64,000 nucleotides of DNA from an uncultured Collinsella sp. (GTDB lineage Bacteria > Actinomycetota > Coriobacteriia > Coriobacteriales > Coriobacteriaceae): the NCBI GenBank assembly GCA_900545605.1, contig UQZL01000006.1, positions 25,577 to 89,576 of the forward strand. The letters run 5' to 3'. A model generated the notes under the pieces. It searched no databases and was not told the origin of the DNA. It saw nothing but the letters and a program-made list of their open reading frames with translations. Shown here piece after piece: positions 46,635-56,174 of the stretch (its first letter is position 1; each line of letters begins with the position of its first letter). Both the position numbers and the translations under genes were made by a program.

Positions 46635-47357
46635 TTAATCCTCCTGATAGACGAGCGTGCCGACGGGCTCACCCGAAAGCGCGCGCTTGACGGTGTCCTC
46701 GCCATCGATGTTGAGGACCAAAATCGGCATACGGTTGTCCTGGCACAGTGCCGTAGCCGTGGAATCCATAACCTGCAGACCGCGGACGAGAACCTCGTGA
46801 TAGGTAATCTTGTCAAAACGGACGGCATCGGCGCACTTGACGGGATCCTTGTCGTAGATGCCGTCAACCTTGGTGGCTTTAATCAGAATCTCGGCGCCGA
46901 TCTCGCACGCGCGAAGAGCCGCGGCGGTGTCGGTCGTAAAGTACGGATTGCCCGAACCGGCGGCAAAAATAACGACGTTGCCCTTGGAAAGGTGGTTGAT
47001 GGCGCGACGGCGAATATAGGGCTCGCAGATCTCGTTCATCTGAATAGCGCTCATCACGCGGCAAGGAACATCGTTATGCTCGAAGGCATCCTGCAGGGCG
47101 AGCGCGTTCATAACGGTTGCCAGCATGCCCATGTAGTCGGCCTGAGCACGCTCCATGCCACCGGCAGCGCCGGCCATGCCGCGGAAAATATTGCCGCCGC
47201 CGACAACGACGCCGACCTCATGGCCAACGGCGAGCAGCTCCTTGACCTGCTTGGCAAGATGGTCGGTAACCTTGGGGTCGATGCCATATTGGCCGTCGCC
47301 CATCAGTGCTTCGCCGGAAAGCTTCAAAAGCACGCGTTTATATCGGATGTCGGACAA
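46635..47357 (-). CDS. pyrH: Uridylate kinase
   Basis: Hexameric UMP kinase of 240 residues. The fold motifs are KRVLLKLSGEALMG, VVVGGGNIFRG and AAGSGNPYFTTDTAAALRA. The start codon is TTG with GGAGG 6 nt before it. Heads the pyrH-frr-uppS-cdsA-dxr-rseP-ispG-proS series. Confidence 0.95.
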   Translation of the reverse strand: MSDIRYKRVLLKLSGEALMGDGQYGIDPKVTDHLAKQVKELLAVGHEVGVVVGGGNIFRGMAGAAGGMERAQADYMGMLATVMNALALQDAFEHNDVPCRVMSAIQMNEICEPYIRRRAINHLSKGNVVIFAAGSGNPYFTTDTAAALRACEIGAEILIKATKVDGIYDKDPVKCADAVRFDKITYHEVLVRGLQVMDSTATALCQDNRMPILVLNIDGEDTVKRALSGEPVGTLVYQED

Positions 47358-47417
47358 AGCGATCCTCCTTTAGATTGAACTCTCAACATTCTATCAAAGG
47401 CTCTAAGAAGAGCCATG

Positions 47418-47453
47418 AAAAAGCAGGCTGTGAGTAAAACCCACAGCCTGCTC
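47418..47453 (-). terminator. Intrinsic terminator of rpsB-tsf
   Basis: AGCAGGCTGTG pairs with CACAGCCTGCT around a 9-nt loop, and TTTTTC follows on the minus strand, 20 nt after tsf. Confidence 0.9.
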
Positions 47454-47475
47454 ATTACCAGCTACAAGAGCTTAT

Positions 47476-48345
47476 TTACTCGCCACGGACCAGACGGTCA
47501 AAGGCAACGACGGTAATGGTGTCGCCGAGCTCCTTGGAGACCTGCTCAGCGTACTTCTTGATGGTGAGGGAGCTGTCCTTGATGAACTCCTGCTCGGTGA
47601 GCACGGACTGCTTGTAGAACTTCTCCAGACGGCCGACAGCCATCTTCTCCTGAATGGCCTCGGGCTTGCCGGACTCGGCAGCCTGAGCCATGTAAATCTG
47701 CTTCTCGTGCTCGACGGTCTCGGCCGGAACCTGATCGCGGGTAGCGCAGATCGGGGCGACGGCGGCAACCTGAAGGGCAACGTCGTGAGCGAAGGTCTTG
47801 AAGGACTCAGCCTGAGCGGTCTCGGCCTTCTCGAAAGCAAACTCGACGAGGACGCCGATCTTACCACCCATGTGGATGTAAGAAGCGAGAGCGCCGTTCT
47901 CGGCCTTACGGGCGGCGAAGCGGGAGATCTTCATGTTCTCGCCCATGATGTGAATCATCTCGGTGAGCTCGGAGGAAACGGTCTCCTCGCCCATCGGCTT
48001 CTCAAGCAGAGCGTCGACGTCAGCAGGCTCGGTGGTAGCGACAACCTCAGCGACCTTGGAAGCAAAGCCGGTGAACTTGGCGTTGGAGCCAACGAAGTCG
48101 GTCTCGCAGGAGAGCTCGAGCAGAGCGCCGGTCTTGCCATCCTCGGAGACGAACGCGGCGACAGCGCCCTCGTTGGTCTCACGGCCAGCCTTCTTGGCGG
48201 CCTTGGCAAGGCCGTTCTTACGCAGAACGTCGACAGCGGCGTCCATGTCGCCGTCAGCCTCGACGAGAGCCTTCTTGCACTCCATCATCGGGGAGTCGGT
48301 CATCTCGCGGAGCTGCTTGACCATAGCGGCGGTAATCTGGGCCAT
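47476..48345 (-). CDS. tsf: Elongation factor Ts
   Basis: A 289-residue guanine nucleotide exchange factor for EF-Tu. It opens AQITAAMVKQLREMTDSPMM and has the conserved CETDFVGSNAKF. AAAGGAACCACA precedes ATG 48345. Downstream of rpsB as in most bacteria. Confidence 0.96.
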   Translation of the reverse strand: MAQITAAMVKQLREMTDSPMMECKKALVEADGDMDAAVDVLRKNGLAKAAKKAGRETNEGAVAAFVSEDGKTGALLELSCETDFVGSNAKFTGFASKVAEVVATTEPADVDALLEKPMGEETVSSELTEMIHIMGENMKISRFAARKAENGALASYIHMGGKIGVLVEFAFEKAETAQAESFKTFAHDVALQVAAVAPICATRDQVPAETVEHEKQIYMAQAAESGKPEAIQEKMAVGRLEKFYKQSVLTEQEFIKDSSLTIKKYAEQVSKELGDTITVVAFDRLVRGE

Positions 48346-48390
48346 TGTGGTTCCTTTCAAAGAGATGAAAAAGAATTAACTAAGACTGAT

Positions 48391-49119
48391 TTACTCGGCC
48401 TTGGGCTCAGCGGCCATCTCGGCCTCGGAGACCTGCTCCTTGCCGGAGCCAGCGAGGCAGGCGTCAGCCATGAGCTCGCACATAAGGGTGACAGCGGAGA
48501 TAGCGTCATCGTTGCAGGGGATGCCGTACTCGACCTCGTCGGGATCGGAGTTGGTGTCGATCAGGGCGACGACGGGGATGTTCAGGCGCTGGGCCTCCTT
48601 GATGGCGTTCTCCTCGCGCTTGGTGTCGATGACGAAGAGAGCCTGGGGCAGACCCTTCATGTCGCGGGCGCCACCGAGGTTGGTCTGGAGCTTAGTGAGC
48701 TCCTTGCCGAGAACAGCCTGCTCCTTCTTGGGCAGAACAGCCATGCGGCCGTCCTCGACCATGGCCTCGAGCTCCTCCATGCGGTTGATGCGGGAGCGGA
48801 TGGTGACGAAGTTGGTCAGCATACCGCCGAGCCAACGCTGGTTGATGTAAGGCATGTTGGCGCGCTCAGCAGCGTTCTTGACGGCCTCCTGAGCCTGCTT
48901 CTTGGTGCCGACGAACAGCACGTTGCCACCCTTGGCGACGTTCTTGACGAAGGTGTAGGCCTGGTCGGCGTCGAGGATGGTCTGCTTGAGGTCGAGGATG
49001 TAGATGCCGTTGCGCTCACCGAAGATGAACGGCTTCATCTTGGGGTTCCAGCGACGGGTCTGGTGACCGAAGTGGCAGCCGGCCTCGAGCAGGGTGCGGA
49101 TATTAATCTTGGTAGCCAT
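48391..49119 (-). CDS. rpsB: 30S ribosomal protein uS2
   Basis: A 242-residue small-subunit protein. LLEAGCHFGHQTRRWNPKM and the C-terminal DTNSDPDEVEYGIPCNDDA are diagnostic. GGAGGTTTAAC before ATG. Expressed from the promoter at 49261-49289. Confidence 0.96.
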   Translation of the reverse strand: MATKINIRTLLEAGCHFGHQTRRWNPKMKPFIFGERNGIYILDLKQTILDADQAYTFVKNVAKGGNVLFVGTKKQAQEAVKNAAERANMPYINQRWLGGMLTNFVTIRSRINRMEELEAMVEDGRMAVLPKKEQAVLGKELTKLQTNLGGARDMKGLPQALFVIDTKREENAIKEAQRLNIPVVALIDTNSDPDEVEYGIPCNDDAISAVTLMCELMADACLAGSGKEQVSEAEMAAEPKAE

Positions 49120-49260
49120 GTTAAACCTCCTGTGGTTTGCCTCCGCGCGGGGTCATCCTCCAAAACCAACCCGGACATGTGCTACCAAAGCCCGGGCACC
49201 ACGGTATGAAGTAGCCGCGCGTGCGTGATAAAAACATGTTGCCGTGAAGCAACCCGATGA

Positions 49261-49289
49261 ATGATAGCAGGAATGCCTCTTCCTGCCAA
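49261..49289 (-). promoter_or_regulatory. rpsB promoter with a long structured leader
   Basis: Read leftwards, TTGGCA, a 17-bp spacer and TATCAT form a strong promoter. About 135 nt of leader separate it from rpsB; it contains GCCCGGGC-type palindromes near 49190, which may be a uS2-responsive leader. Confidence 0.7.
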
Positions 49290-49338
49290 CCCGCAATCAA
49301 AACCACACACCTGAGTGCGGCGCGGGACGTGCCAGCCA

Positions 49339-50259
49339 CTATTCGCCGCGGGGATGGGCTTGAGCCACAGCCCGCTTAAGCCGATCGGGTGTGAGATGCG
49401 TGTAGATCTGCGTCGTGGACAGGCTCGCATGACCTAGCAGCTCTTGAACCGAGCGCAGGTCCGCACCGCCCTCGAGCAAGTCGGTCGCAAAGGTATGGCG
49501 CATCGCATGCGGGGCGATGTCGGCCGGAATGCCGGCGAGCGTCGCCAGCGTATGGAACCGCCGCCGGAGCATCGCGGCGCTCATGCGATTGCCGCGCGCC
49601 GATATAAGCAGCGGATGCGGCCCGGTAGCGAGGTCGCGGCGCTTTGCCCGAGCGAGCAACTCCGGCCTCCCCTCTTCAATATAGAGACGCGTCACATCGA
49701 GCGCACGACGATACAGAGGAACGATGCGCTCCTTGCTTCCCTTGCCCCACAGGCGCAGCGTGCGCTCGGACCATGAGATGGATTCCACATTGAGCGCCGC
49801 AAGCTCTGAGATGCGGGCACCCGAGGCATAGAGCAACTCGAGCATCGCCGCATCGCGCAGTCCCGCGGGTGTTGAGGTATCAGGCGTCTTGAGCAGCGCC
49901 TCGACCTGCTGGGTCGTAAGGACGCCCGGCAGGTCACGCGGCAGCTTGGGCGACGCGATCGCCGAGACCGCATCGCCCTCGACAATCCCCTCGGCAGCCA
50001 TCCAGCGATAGAGAGATCGAATAGCCGACAGGTGCGCCGCAAGCGTTCGGGGAGCCACCTGCTCACGCGAAAGCTCGGCAAGATAGCGACGAATGGTGCG
50101 CACGTCGGCAGCGAAAGCATCAATATCCTCGCGCTCGCACCAGGCAGCAAAGCGCTCTAGCCTCGAGCCATAGGCCGTCACCGTGTTGGGAGAAAGCCCC
50201 TCGACGCGTGCGATATAGGCGATAAAAGAGTCGACGGTGTCGTACAGGTCAAAGGCTAT
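49339..50259 (-). CDS. xerC: Tyrosine recombinase XerC/XerD-like, probable ATA start
   Basis: Chromosome-dimer-type recombinase of 306 residues. Catalytic elements are GARISELAAL, HAMRHTFAT and LGHASLSTTQIYTH. The first normal start (GTG 50181) would remove about 26 residues of the core-binding domain (FDLYDTVDSFIAYIARVEG, then LSPNTVTAYGSRLERF) that align with the family. An ATA at 50259 has GGAGG with a 9-nt spacer and overlaps the trmFO stop as ATAG, so a non-canonical start is the best reading. It is paired with trmFO as in many Firmicutes and actinobacteria. Confidence 0.85.
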   Translation of the reverse strand: MAFDLYDTVDSFIAYIARVEGLSPNTVTAYGSRLERFAAWCEREDIDAFAADVRTIRRYLAELSREQVAPRTLAAHLSAIRSLYRWMAAEGIVEGDAVSAIASPKLPRDLPGVLTTQQVEALLKTPDTSTPAGLRDAAMLELLYASGARISELAALNVESISWSERTLRLWGKGSKERIVPLYRRALDVTRLYIEEGRPELLARAKRRDLATGPHPLLISARGNRMSAAMLRRRFHTLATLAGIPADIAPHAMRHTFATDLLEGGADLRSVQELLGHASLSTTQIYTHLTPDRLKRAVAQAHPRGE

Positions 50260-51593
50260 GACCGGTCGCCTCCAAACAAGTCGGAACGCGTGGCCAAGTA
50301 GGCATCGAGGGCCTCGAGCGCACGGTCCGCATAGGCCTGATAGCGGTCGCGCTTGCTGCGGCGCTTACCGTCCTCGAGTGGCGGCACCAGGCCAAAGTTG
50401 ACATGCATAGGCTGATAGCCCACGGTGGCAGGATCGGTCGCATAGCCCACGAGCGCACCCAGGGCGCCCACACGCGGCAACTCGACGCCCGCGGCACCGA
50501 TAGCCTCGGCATAGGTGTTGAGCGCCGCGAGCAGACCTGTCGCCACGGCTTCCATGTACCCCTCGGTGCCGGTGATCTGACCGGCCAGGCGCACGCCGGT
50601 ACCGGGCACGGCAAAGGTGCTATCGAGCACGTGAGGGGCGTCGACAAAGGTATTGCGGTGCATGACACCGTAGCGGAAGAACTCAGCGTTCTCCAGGCCC
50701 GGCACCATATGGAAGACGCGCTTCTGCTCGCCAAAGGTCAAGTTGGTCTGGAAGCCCACCAGGTTATAGGCGGTCTTCTCCTTGTTCTCGGCACGCAGCT
50801 GAATCGCCGCCCAGGGGCGACGTCCGGTACGCGGGTCGGTGAGGCCGACGGGCTTCATGGCGCCAAAGCGAATGGCGTCCTTGCCGGTGCGCGCAACTTC
50901 CTCGGCAGGCTGGCAGGCCTGGAACAAATCGCCGCCCTCAAAGTCTTTGAGCACCACGCGGTCGGCCGTGGTAAGCGCCTCGATAAAGGCCTCGTACTCC
51001 TCCTTGTTGAGCGGAGCGTTGAGATAGTCGCCGCTCCCCTGCTCCTCGTAGCGCGACTGCGAGAACAGCACGTCCATATCGAGCGTGGAGGCATCGACGA
51101 TCGGCGCCGCGGCATCGAAGAATGCCAGGGCATCGCCACCGACGAGCTTCATAACCTCTTCGCTCAGCGCCGGTGAACACAGCGGGCCCGCGGCAATGAC
51201 CACGTGACCCTCGGGAATCTGCGTGACCTCGCCGTGCACGACCTCGATATTGGGACGAGCGGCAACCTCGGCCTCGACAAGCTCGGAAAACTTGACGCGG
51301 TCGACCGCCAGGGCACCGCCGGCGGGAACAGCCGCGCGATGGGCGCAATCGAGCAGGACTGAACCCATGCGCTCAAGCTCGGCCTTCAGCAAACCAGCCG
51401 CGGAATCCGGACGGGTCGACTTAAACGAATTGGAGCAGACGAGCTCTGCCAGGTGATCGGTATGATGGGCCGGGGAGCTCACCTGGGGGCGCATCTCGCA
51501 CAGCTTTACGGCAAACCCGCGGTCTGCCAGCTGAATCGCGCATTCCGAACCCGCCAGACCGCCACCGATAACCGTCACCTGATCGAACTGCAT
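50256..51593 (-). CDS. trmFO: tRNA (m5U54) methyltransferase TrmFO
   Basis: Folate- and FAD-dependent methyltransferase of about 445 residues making ribothymidine in tRNA. FAD-binding motif VIGGGLAGSECA at the start and the family sequence YATDPATVGYQPMHVNFGLVPP (shown in parts) near the C-terminus. ATG 51593 has AAAGGTG upstream. Confidence 0.93.
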   Translation of the reverse strand: MQFDQVTVIGGGLAGSECAIQLADRGFAVKLCEMRPQVSSPAHHTDHLAELVCSNSFKSTRPDSAAGLLKAELERMGSVLLDCAHRAAVPAGGALAVDRVKFSELVEAEVAARPNIEVVHGEVTQIPEGHVVIAAGPLCSPALSEEVMKLVGGDALAFFDAAAPIVDASTLDMDVLFSQSRYEEQGSGDYLNAPLNKEEYEAFIEALTTADRVVLKDFEGGDLFQACQPAEEVARTGKDAIRFGAMKPVGLTDPRTGRRPWAAIQLRAENKEKTAYNLVGFQTNLTFGEQKRVFHMVPGLENAEFFRYGVMHRNTFVDAPHVLDSTFAVPGTGVRLAGQITGTEGYMEAVATGLLAALNTYAEAIGAAGVELPRVGALGALVGYATDPATVGYQPMHVNFGLVPPLEDGKRRSKRDRYQAYADRALEALDAYLATRSDLFGGDRS

Positions 51594-51607
51594 CTGCAAA
51601 CACCTTT

Positions 51608-52543
51608 CTAATTGACACGTTTTCCATTGTGACCGAAGGGCGTCTGGGCGTGAAGGGCAAACTTGGAGGGCGCATACCTTCCATCCATCATGCGCTCGAT
51701 AAGGCCCTCGAGCTCAAGCGAACCCAAGAGTTTGAGTACGCCGACAGCATCGAGCGAGACGAGCGCCGCGATGTCGTCGACCTTGAGCGGAGAGGCAATG
51801 AGCGCATGCATCACAGTTTGCTGCGTTGGATCCAGGTCGGCAATGCCGGGAGCATCGGGGCGCGAGTAGCGCAGGGTGCCGTAGATGCGTGAGATTGCCA
51901 TCTCGATGGACTCCTCGTCGACAATGCAGCAGGCACCGTTCGCAATGAGGTAATTCGTGCCACGCGACTCGGGCGATAGGATCGACCCCGGCACGGCAAG
52001 AAGTTCGCGCCCCAAATCCATAGCAGCCTCGGCTGTAGAAAACGTCCCAGAAGGCATACCCGCCTCGGATACAAAGAGGGCTTGCGACAGGGCCGCGATT
52101 ACGCGATTGCGGCGCGGAAAGGCGAACTTGCGCGGACCCATGCCCCACGGAGAGATCGACACGACCGCGCCACCCGTATCAAGCGTGCGCGTAATCAGCC
52201 CCGCGCTCGAACGCGGGTAGACCACGTCGGCGCCCGTCCCCAGCACCACAACGTGTTTGCCGCCGGCGTTGACCGCAGCCCAACCCGAGGCCTGGTCACA
52301 ACCGACCGCACCGCCCGAAACTACCGTCACTCCCGCCTCGACCGCAACCTTTGCCGCAAGCTCTGCCACGGCAAGACCATACGGCGAGGCCTTTCGCGCA
52401 CCGATGATGGAGAGCGCGGGCGTCGAAAGCGCCTCGGGGTTGCCGCGCACATAGAGCGTCTGAGGTACATCAGAAAGCTCCAAAACGGTCTCGGGATACA
52501 ACGCGTCACCTGGATGCAGCTCGAAGGTCCCCTCGGCCATCAT
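51608..52543 (-). CDS. dprA: DNA processing protein DprA
   Basis: A 311-residue RecA loader for incoming single-stranded DNA in transformation. The Rossmann-like core shows IIGARKASPYG, SGGAVGCDQAS and PGSILSPESRGTNYLI. The N-terminal SAM domain is missing, and a C-terminal winged helix (DDIAALVSLDAVGVLKLL) is present. ATG 52543 overlaps the comM stop as ATGA after GGAAGGAGGG. Confidence 0.92.
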   Translation of the reverse strand: MMAEGTFELHPGDALYPETVLELSDVPQTLYVRGNPEALSTPALSIIGARKASPYGLAVAELAAKVAVEAGVTVVSGGAVGCDQASGWAAVNAGGKHVVVLGTGADVVYPRSSAGLITRTLDTGGAVVSISPWGMGPRKFAFPRRNRVIAALSQALFVSEAGMPSGTFSTAEAAMDLGRELLAVPGSILSPESRGTNYLIANGACCIVDEESIEMAISRIYGTLRYSRPDAPGIADLDPTQQTVMHALIASPLKVDDIAALVSLDAVGVLKLLGSLELEGLIERMMDGRYAPSKFALHAQTPFGHNGKRVN

Positions 52544-54063
52544 TGGTCCCTCCTTCCCTGGTACATCGCCGCCTCGAGCACGTGGTCCTGCGTCACTTGT
52601 TCGCTCTCGGCGACATCTGCGATCGTGCGCGCAATGCGAACCAGGCGCACGATGCCGCGCCCTGTGAGATGTGTGCGTTTGGACAGACCGAGCACACACT
52701 TCTCCGCCGCATCATCGAGCTCAAAGGTCGAAACGACGCCGTCAATGGACCGTGTCTCGTCATCCTCGGCCTCGGCATCCGCATCGTCCATACGGGACTC
52801 GCGCCAGGCGCGAAAGGCGCGACCGCGCACAACGTAGTCACGTAACTCGGCCGACGACATACCCTCCGCGCCCTCGATAATCACCTGGGGGTCGGGACGG
52901 GTCACATCGATCATCATGTCGATACGGTCGGCCAAAGGACCGCGCAGCTTTGCCCGATAGCGCTCCACCATCGCCGCCGAGCAGCGACACGGCACCTCGC
53001 GATCGCCCAAAAAGCCGCAGGGGCAGGGATTGCTCGCAGCCAGCAGTTGAAAGCGCGACGGGAAGGTAAAGGCCCCGTCGACGCGTACGATCCTCACATA
53101 GCCACGTTCGATGGGCTGACGCAGCGTCTGCAGCACACCCGTGGGAAACTCGGCAAGCTCGTCCAAAAAGAGCACACCGCCATGAGCAAGGCTGATCTCA
53201 CCCGGGTGCACCGGGCGCCCACCGCCGATAAGGCCTGCGGTCGAAATACTGTGATGGGGACTGCGGAAGGGCCGGTGCCCCGCCAACAAGCCATCAATGT
53301 TCTCACCCAAAACCGAATGGATGCACAGCGCCTCCTGTTGATCCTCAACAGAAAGCTCGGGCAGGATGCCGGTCATACGACGTGCGAGCATCGTCTTGCC
53401 CGATCCCGGGGACCCAATCATGAGCAAGCCGAGTTCTCCTGCCGCCGCAAGCGCCATGCCGCGTTTGGCAACCTCCTGCCCCAGCACGTCGGCATAGTCG
53501 AGCTCGGGCTCAAAGGTCGCCTCAGGCCCTTCAGAATCCAGGTAGTGCCGCGCGGCATCGCCCATACCATGAGCAAGCTGAGACAAATGATCGATAAAGC
53601 CGCAATCCACGCCCGCGAGTGGCACATGCTGGTCGGACCTGCCGGCGATAAAAGACAGCCCCATGTCGCGAGCCAATAGCTGAAACGCCACCTCGCCCTT
53701 GACGGGAAGCACCGTACCGTCCAGACCAAGCTCACCTGCGATAAGGCAGCGATCGAGGTTGTCACGGGGAATCTGCTCATCGGCCGCTAGAACCGCGATG
53801 GCGATGGGCAGGTCAAAGCCGCTACCGGTCTTGCGGATATCGCCGGGTGCCAGGTTAACGGTAATGCCCGAGCGCGGGATCTCGAACCCGGCGGAGCGCA
53901 TCGCGCAGCGAATACGACCGCGTGACTCCATCACCTCCATACTCGGAATGCCGAGCATCTGGATGCCCGGAACGCCACCGGCAAGCGAGACCTCGACCGT
54001 GACGTGAATTGCCTCGACGCCGCGGATGCAGGCCGCGTGTACGGCAAACGTCTCGAACGCCAT
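52540..54063 (-). CDS. comM: Mg-chelatase-like AAA ATPase ComM/YifB
   Basis: A 507-residue hexameric helicase that promotes branch migration during transformation. The N-terminal ChlI-like fold (MAFETFAVHAACIRG) is followed by AAA with GSPGSGKTMLARRM and the C-terminal Mg-chelatase domain (LTGRGIVRLVRIARTIAD). ATG 54063 overlaps the yraN stop (TGATG). Confidence 0.93.
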   Translation of the reverse strand: MAFETFAVHAACIRGVEAIHVTVEVSLAGGVPGIQMLGIPSMEVMESRGRIRCAMRSAGFEIPRSGITVNLAPGDIRKTGSGFDLPIAIAVLAADEQIPRDNLDRCLIAGELGLDGTVLPVKGEVAFQLLARDMGLSFIAGRSDQHVPLAGVDCGFIDHLSQLAHGMGDAARHYLDSEGPEATFEPELDYADVLGQEVAKRGMALAAAGELGLLMIGSPGSGKTMLARRMTGILPELSVEDQQEALCIHSVLGENIDGLLAGHRPFRSPHHSISTAGLIGGGRPVHPGEISLAHGGVLFLDELAEFPTGVLQTLRQPIERGYVRIVRVDGAFTFPSRFQLLAASNPCPCGFLGDREVPCRCSAAMVERYRAKLRGPLADRIDMMIDVTRPDPQVIIEGAEGMSSAELRDYVVRGRAFRAWRESRMDDADAEAEDDETRSIDGVVSTFELDDAAEKCVLGLSKRTHLTGRGIVRLVRIARTIADVAESEQVTQDHVLEAAMYQGRRDQ

Positions 54064-54548
54064 CACGACACCTGCCAATCGAACGCATTGTACTGGTGCT
54101 CGATCTCGGCGATATGCCCGCCGCGGATGGTGACGCCCACGGCATCGAAGCGAATCAACCTGAGCGGATAGTGCTCCATGAGATAGCAACTTGCGATACG
54201 GCGATACCGACGCTGCTTTCGGGCGTCCACGGCCTCCTCGGGAAAGACCCGCGTGCTGCAATCCAGAGCGACGCGTCTCGTCTTGACCTCGGCCATCACC
54301 ACGACATCGTCGAGCTCATCGAGCAGCACCAGATCGGCTTCGCCCTCAATGCAACGATAGCCCTGCTCCAACAAGGTGTATCCACGCTCGTTAAAGTAAT
54401 CGATGGTGATCAGCTCGCCCAGCATGCCGAGCTCGCGGGGACTGAGCCCCTTAATAAACTCGGGCGTAATCGCCCCGCAGTCGAGCTCGCCGTCTTCCCA
54501 GCGCTCCTTGAGTTGCTGCGTCTTGCTCTTTTTGCTTGTGGCACACAT
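54063..54548 (-). CDS. YraN/UPF0102 family nuclease-like protein
   Basis: A 161-residue protein with an Endonuclease-like fold; key residues are GELITIDYFNERGY, EADLVLLDE and VMAEVKTR. AAAGGAGACCCC precedes ATG 54548. Genes of this family commonly sit with rnhB and comM; activity is not established. Confidence 0.85.
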   Translation of the reverse strand: MCATSKKSKTQQLKERWEDGELDCGAITPEFIKGLSPRELGMLGELITIDYFNERGYTLLEQGYRCIEGEADLVLLDELDDVVVMAEVKTRRVALDCSTRVFPEEAVDARKQRRYRRIASCYLMEHYPLRLIRFDAVGVTIRGGHIAEIEHQYNAFDWQVS

Positions 54549-54645
54549 GGGGTCTCCTTTCCCGCACACTGCATTGCCCCGATGATGAGGGCACCTTTCA
54601 TGCGGGTAAGTACCGGAAGCAAACCAAAAGCTGACCAAATGCCGA

Positions 54646-54689
54646 CAAAAAACGGGCCGTACGCAACAATCACGTTGCACACGGCCCGC
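54646..54689 (-). terminator. Intrinsic terminator of rplS-rnhB
   Basis: CGGGCCGT pairs with ACGGCCCG, with inner GCAAC/GTTGC, followed on the minus strand by TTTTTTG. It lies 48 nt after rnhB. Confidence 0.88.
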
Positions 54690-54737
54690 TACCAGCAGGT
54701 TTATAAAACGCCAGAGATCCCTGTCTCCACAATTGAC

Positions 54738-55526
54738 CTAGAAAAGACGCTCAGTCTGCAGAAAGTTTCCGCAAAAGCTCACACGATGCAGCGGACAAAG
54801 TCCGTGTTTGCGAATCGCCTCGATGTGCTCGGGGCTTGCGTAGCCCTTCGACTCGGCCAAATGATACTCGGGGTACTCGGCGTCGTACTCGACCATCATC
54901 TCGTCACGCGTGACCTTGGCCATGATGGACGCCGCGGCGATACAGGCGATTTTGGCATCGCCCTTCACCACGTCGCGCTCGTTGGGAACGGCACCCAGGG
55001 GGTTACCGTCCATAAGCACGCAATCGGGCTCGAGCCCCGTATCGGCCACGGCGCCCGCGACGGCAGCGCGGATGGCGCGGGCCATGCCCATATCATCGAT
55101 ATCCGCAGGCGCGATATGGCAAAAACCAATCGCCGTCGCGACCTCGGCAATCTTCACCGAGAGCAGCTCGCGGCGCGCCGGCGTGAGCTTTTTGGAATCA
55201 TTGATGCCCCAGACGCGCGGCTCCATGGGAAGACACACGGCGCACACCGTCAAAGGACCGGCCACCGAGCCGCGACCCACCTCGTCGACACCCACGACCA
55301 CGCCATCCCCACCGAGCTCGTACATCAGCTCGTACATGCCGTTGACGCGCTCGCGCTCGGCAAGTTCCTTGTTATGGCGCTTAAGAGCACGCTCGCAAGC
55401 CTTGATCACTTGCTGGCGCGGATCCTCACGATAATGCTCCACGAGGGCGGGAATCTCCTCAAACGTGGCGCTCGCCAGCTCGCCGGCAACCTGCGATGCC
55501 GAAACCGAGCTCGTCATGTTGGCCAT
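54738..55526 (-). CDS. rnhB: Ribonuclease HII
   Basis: Removes ribonucleotides and RNA primers from DNA; 262 residues. Active-site motifs are GVDEVGRGSVAGP, DSKKLTPARR and LMDGNPLG. The first 60 residues (ATFEEIPALVEHY...) are an N-terminal helix common in actinobacteria. ATG 55526 has AAGGAGG upstream. Confidence 0.94.
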   Translation of the reverse strand: MANMTSSVSASQVAGELASATFEEIPALVEHYREDPRQQVIKACERALKRHNKELAERERVNGMYELMYELGGDGVVVGVDEVGRGSVAGPLTVCAVCLPMEPRVWGINDSKKLTPARRELLSVKIAEVATAIGFCHIAPADIDDMGMARAIRAAVAGAVADTGLEPDCVLMDGNPLGAVPNERDVVKGDAKIACIAAASIMAKVTRDEMMVEYDAEYPEYHLAESKGYASPEHIEAIRKHGLCPLHRVSFCGNFLQTERLF

Positions 55527-55561
55527 ATCGGGGCCTCCTTGCATGCAAATCAGATAAAAAG

Positions 55562-55585
55562 AAGGGCCACCCGAAGGTGACCCTT
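55562..55585 (-). terminator. Intrinsic terminator of rplS
   Basis: On the minus strand AAGGGTCACC-TTCG-GGTGGCCCTT, a tetraloop hairpin, is followed by TTTTTA. It may limit read-through into rnhB. Confidence 0.8.
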
Positions 55586-55619
55586 TTGTCCAAACGAGTG
55601 GACAGACGCTGCGATCTTC

Positions 55620-55961
55620 TTAGCGCTTCTCGGGGATGCGAGCAGCCTTGCCCACCTTGTCGCGGAGGTAGTACAGCTTGGCGCGACGGACGCGACCATG
55701 ACGGACGACCTCGAGCTTGGCGATCTTGGGGCTGTGAAGCGGGAAGGTACGCTCAACACCGACACCGAAGGAAATCTTGCGGACGGTGAAGGTCTCACGG
55801 GCACCGGCGCCGGCCATGCGGATGACGTCACCCTGGAAAACCTGGATGCGCTCGCGGTCGCCTTCCTTAATGCGGTAGTGAACCTTGACGTTGTCGGCAA
55901 CGCGGACCTGCGGGATGTCCTCGCGGATCTGCTGACGCTCGATTGCGCGGATGTAATCCAT
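55620..55961 (-). CDS. rplS: 50S ribosomal protein bL19
   Basis: A 113-residue protein; VADNVKVHYRIKEGDRERIQ and GVGVERTFPLHSPKIAKLEV are diagnostic. ATG 55961 has AAGGA 7 nt before; the TTG two codons upstream lacks a site. Confidence 0.95.
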   Translation of the reverse strand: MDYIRAIERQQIREDIPQVRVADNVKVHYRIKEGDRERIQVFQGDVIRMAGAGARETFTVRKISFGVGVERTFPLHSPKIAKLEVVRHGRVRRAKLYYLRDKVGKAARIPEKR

Positions 55962-56030
55962 GTGCAATTCCTTACTCTTCTAGAGGTGCCGTACCACCTT
56001 GGCCGGCACGTAGTTGAACAAACGCATTCG

Positions 56031-56058
56031 AGTATACACGCGCAGGTTTGCGCTGCAA
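56031..56058 (-). promoter_or_regulatory. rplS promoter
   Basis: Read leftwards, TTGCAG, 16 bp and TATACT, 70 bp before the rplS start codon. Confidence 0.7.
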
Positions 56059-56104
56059 GAACTATTTTTTACGCAGACAAAAAGACAAAACCCGCACATG
56101 ATAA

Positions 56105-56132
56105 CCGCCCGCCTCACGAATGAGACGGGCGG
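56105..56132 (-). terminator. Hairpin after ppdK
   Basis: CCGCCCG-CTCA with TGAG-CGGGCGG and a 4-nt loop, 43 nt after the ppdK stop. U-tracts are weak on both sides, so strength is uncertain. An eight-base G run lies next to it. Confidence 0.65.
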
Positions 56133-56174
56133 CATGAAGGGGGGGGGCTACGTTACGCGCGGAAACGCAAGACC

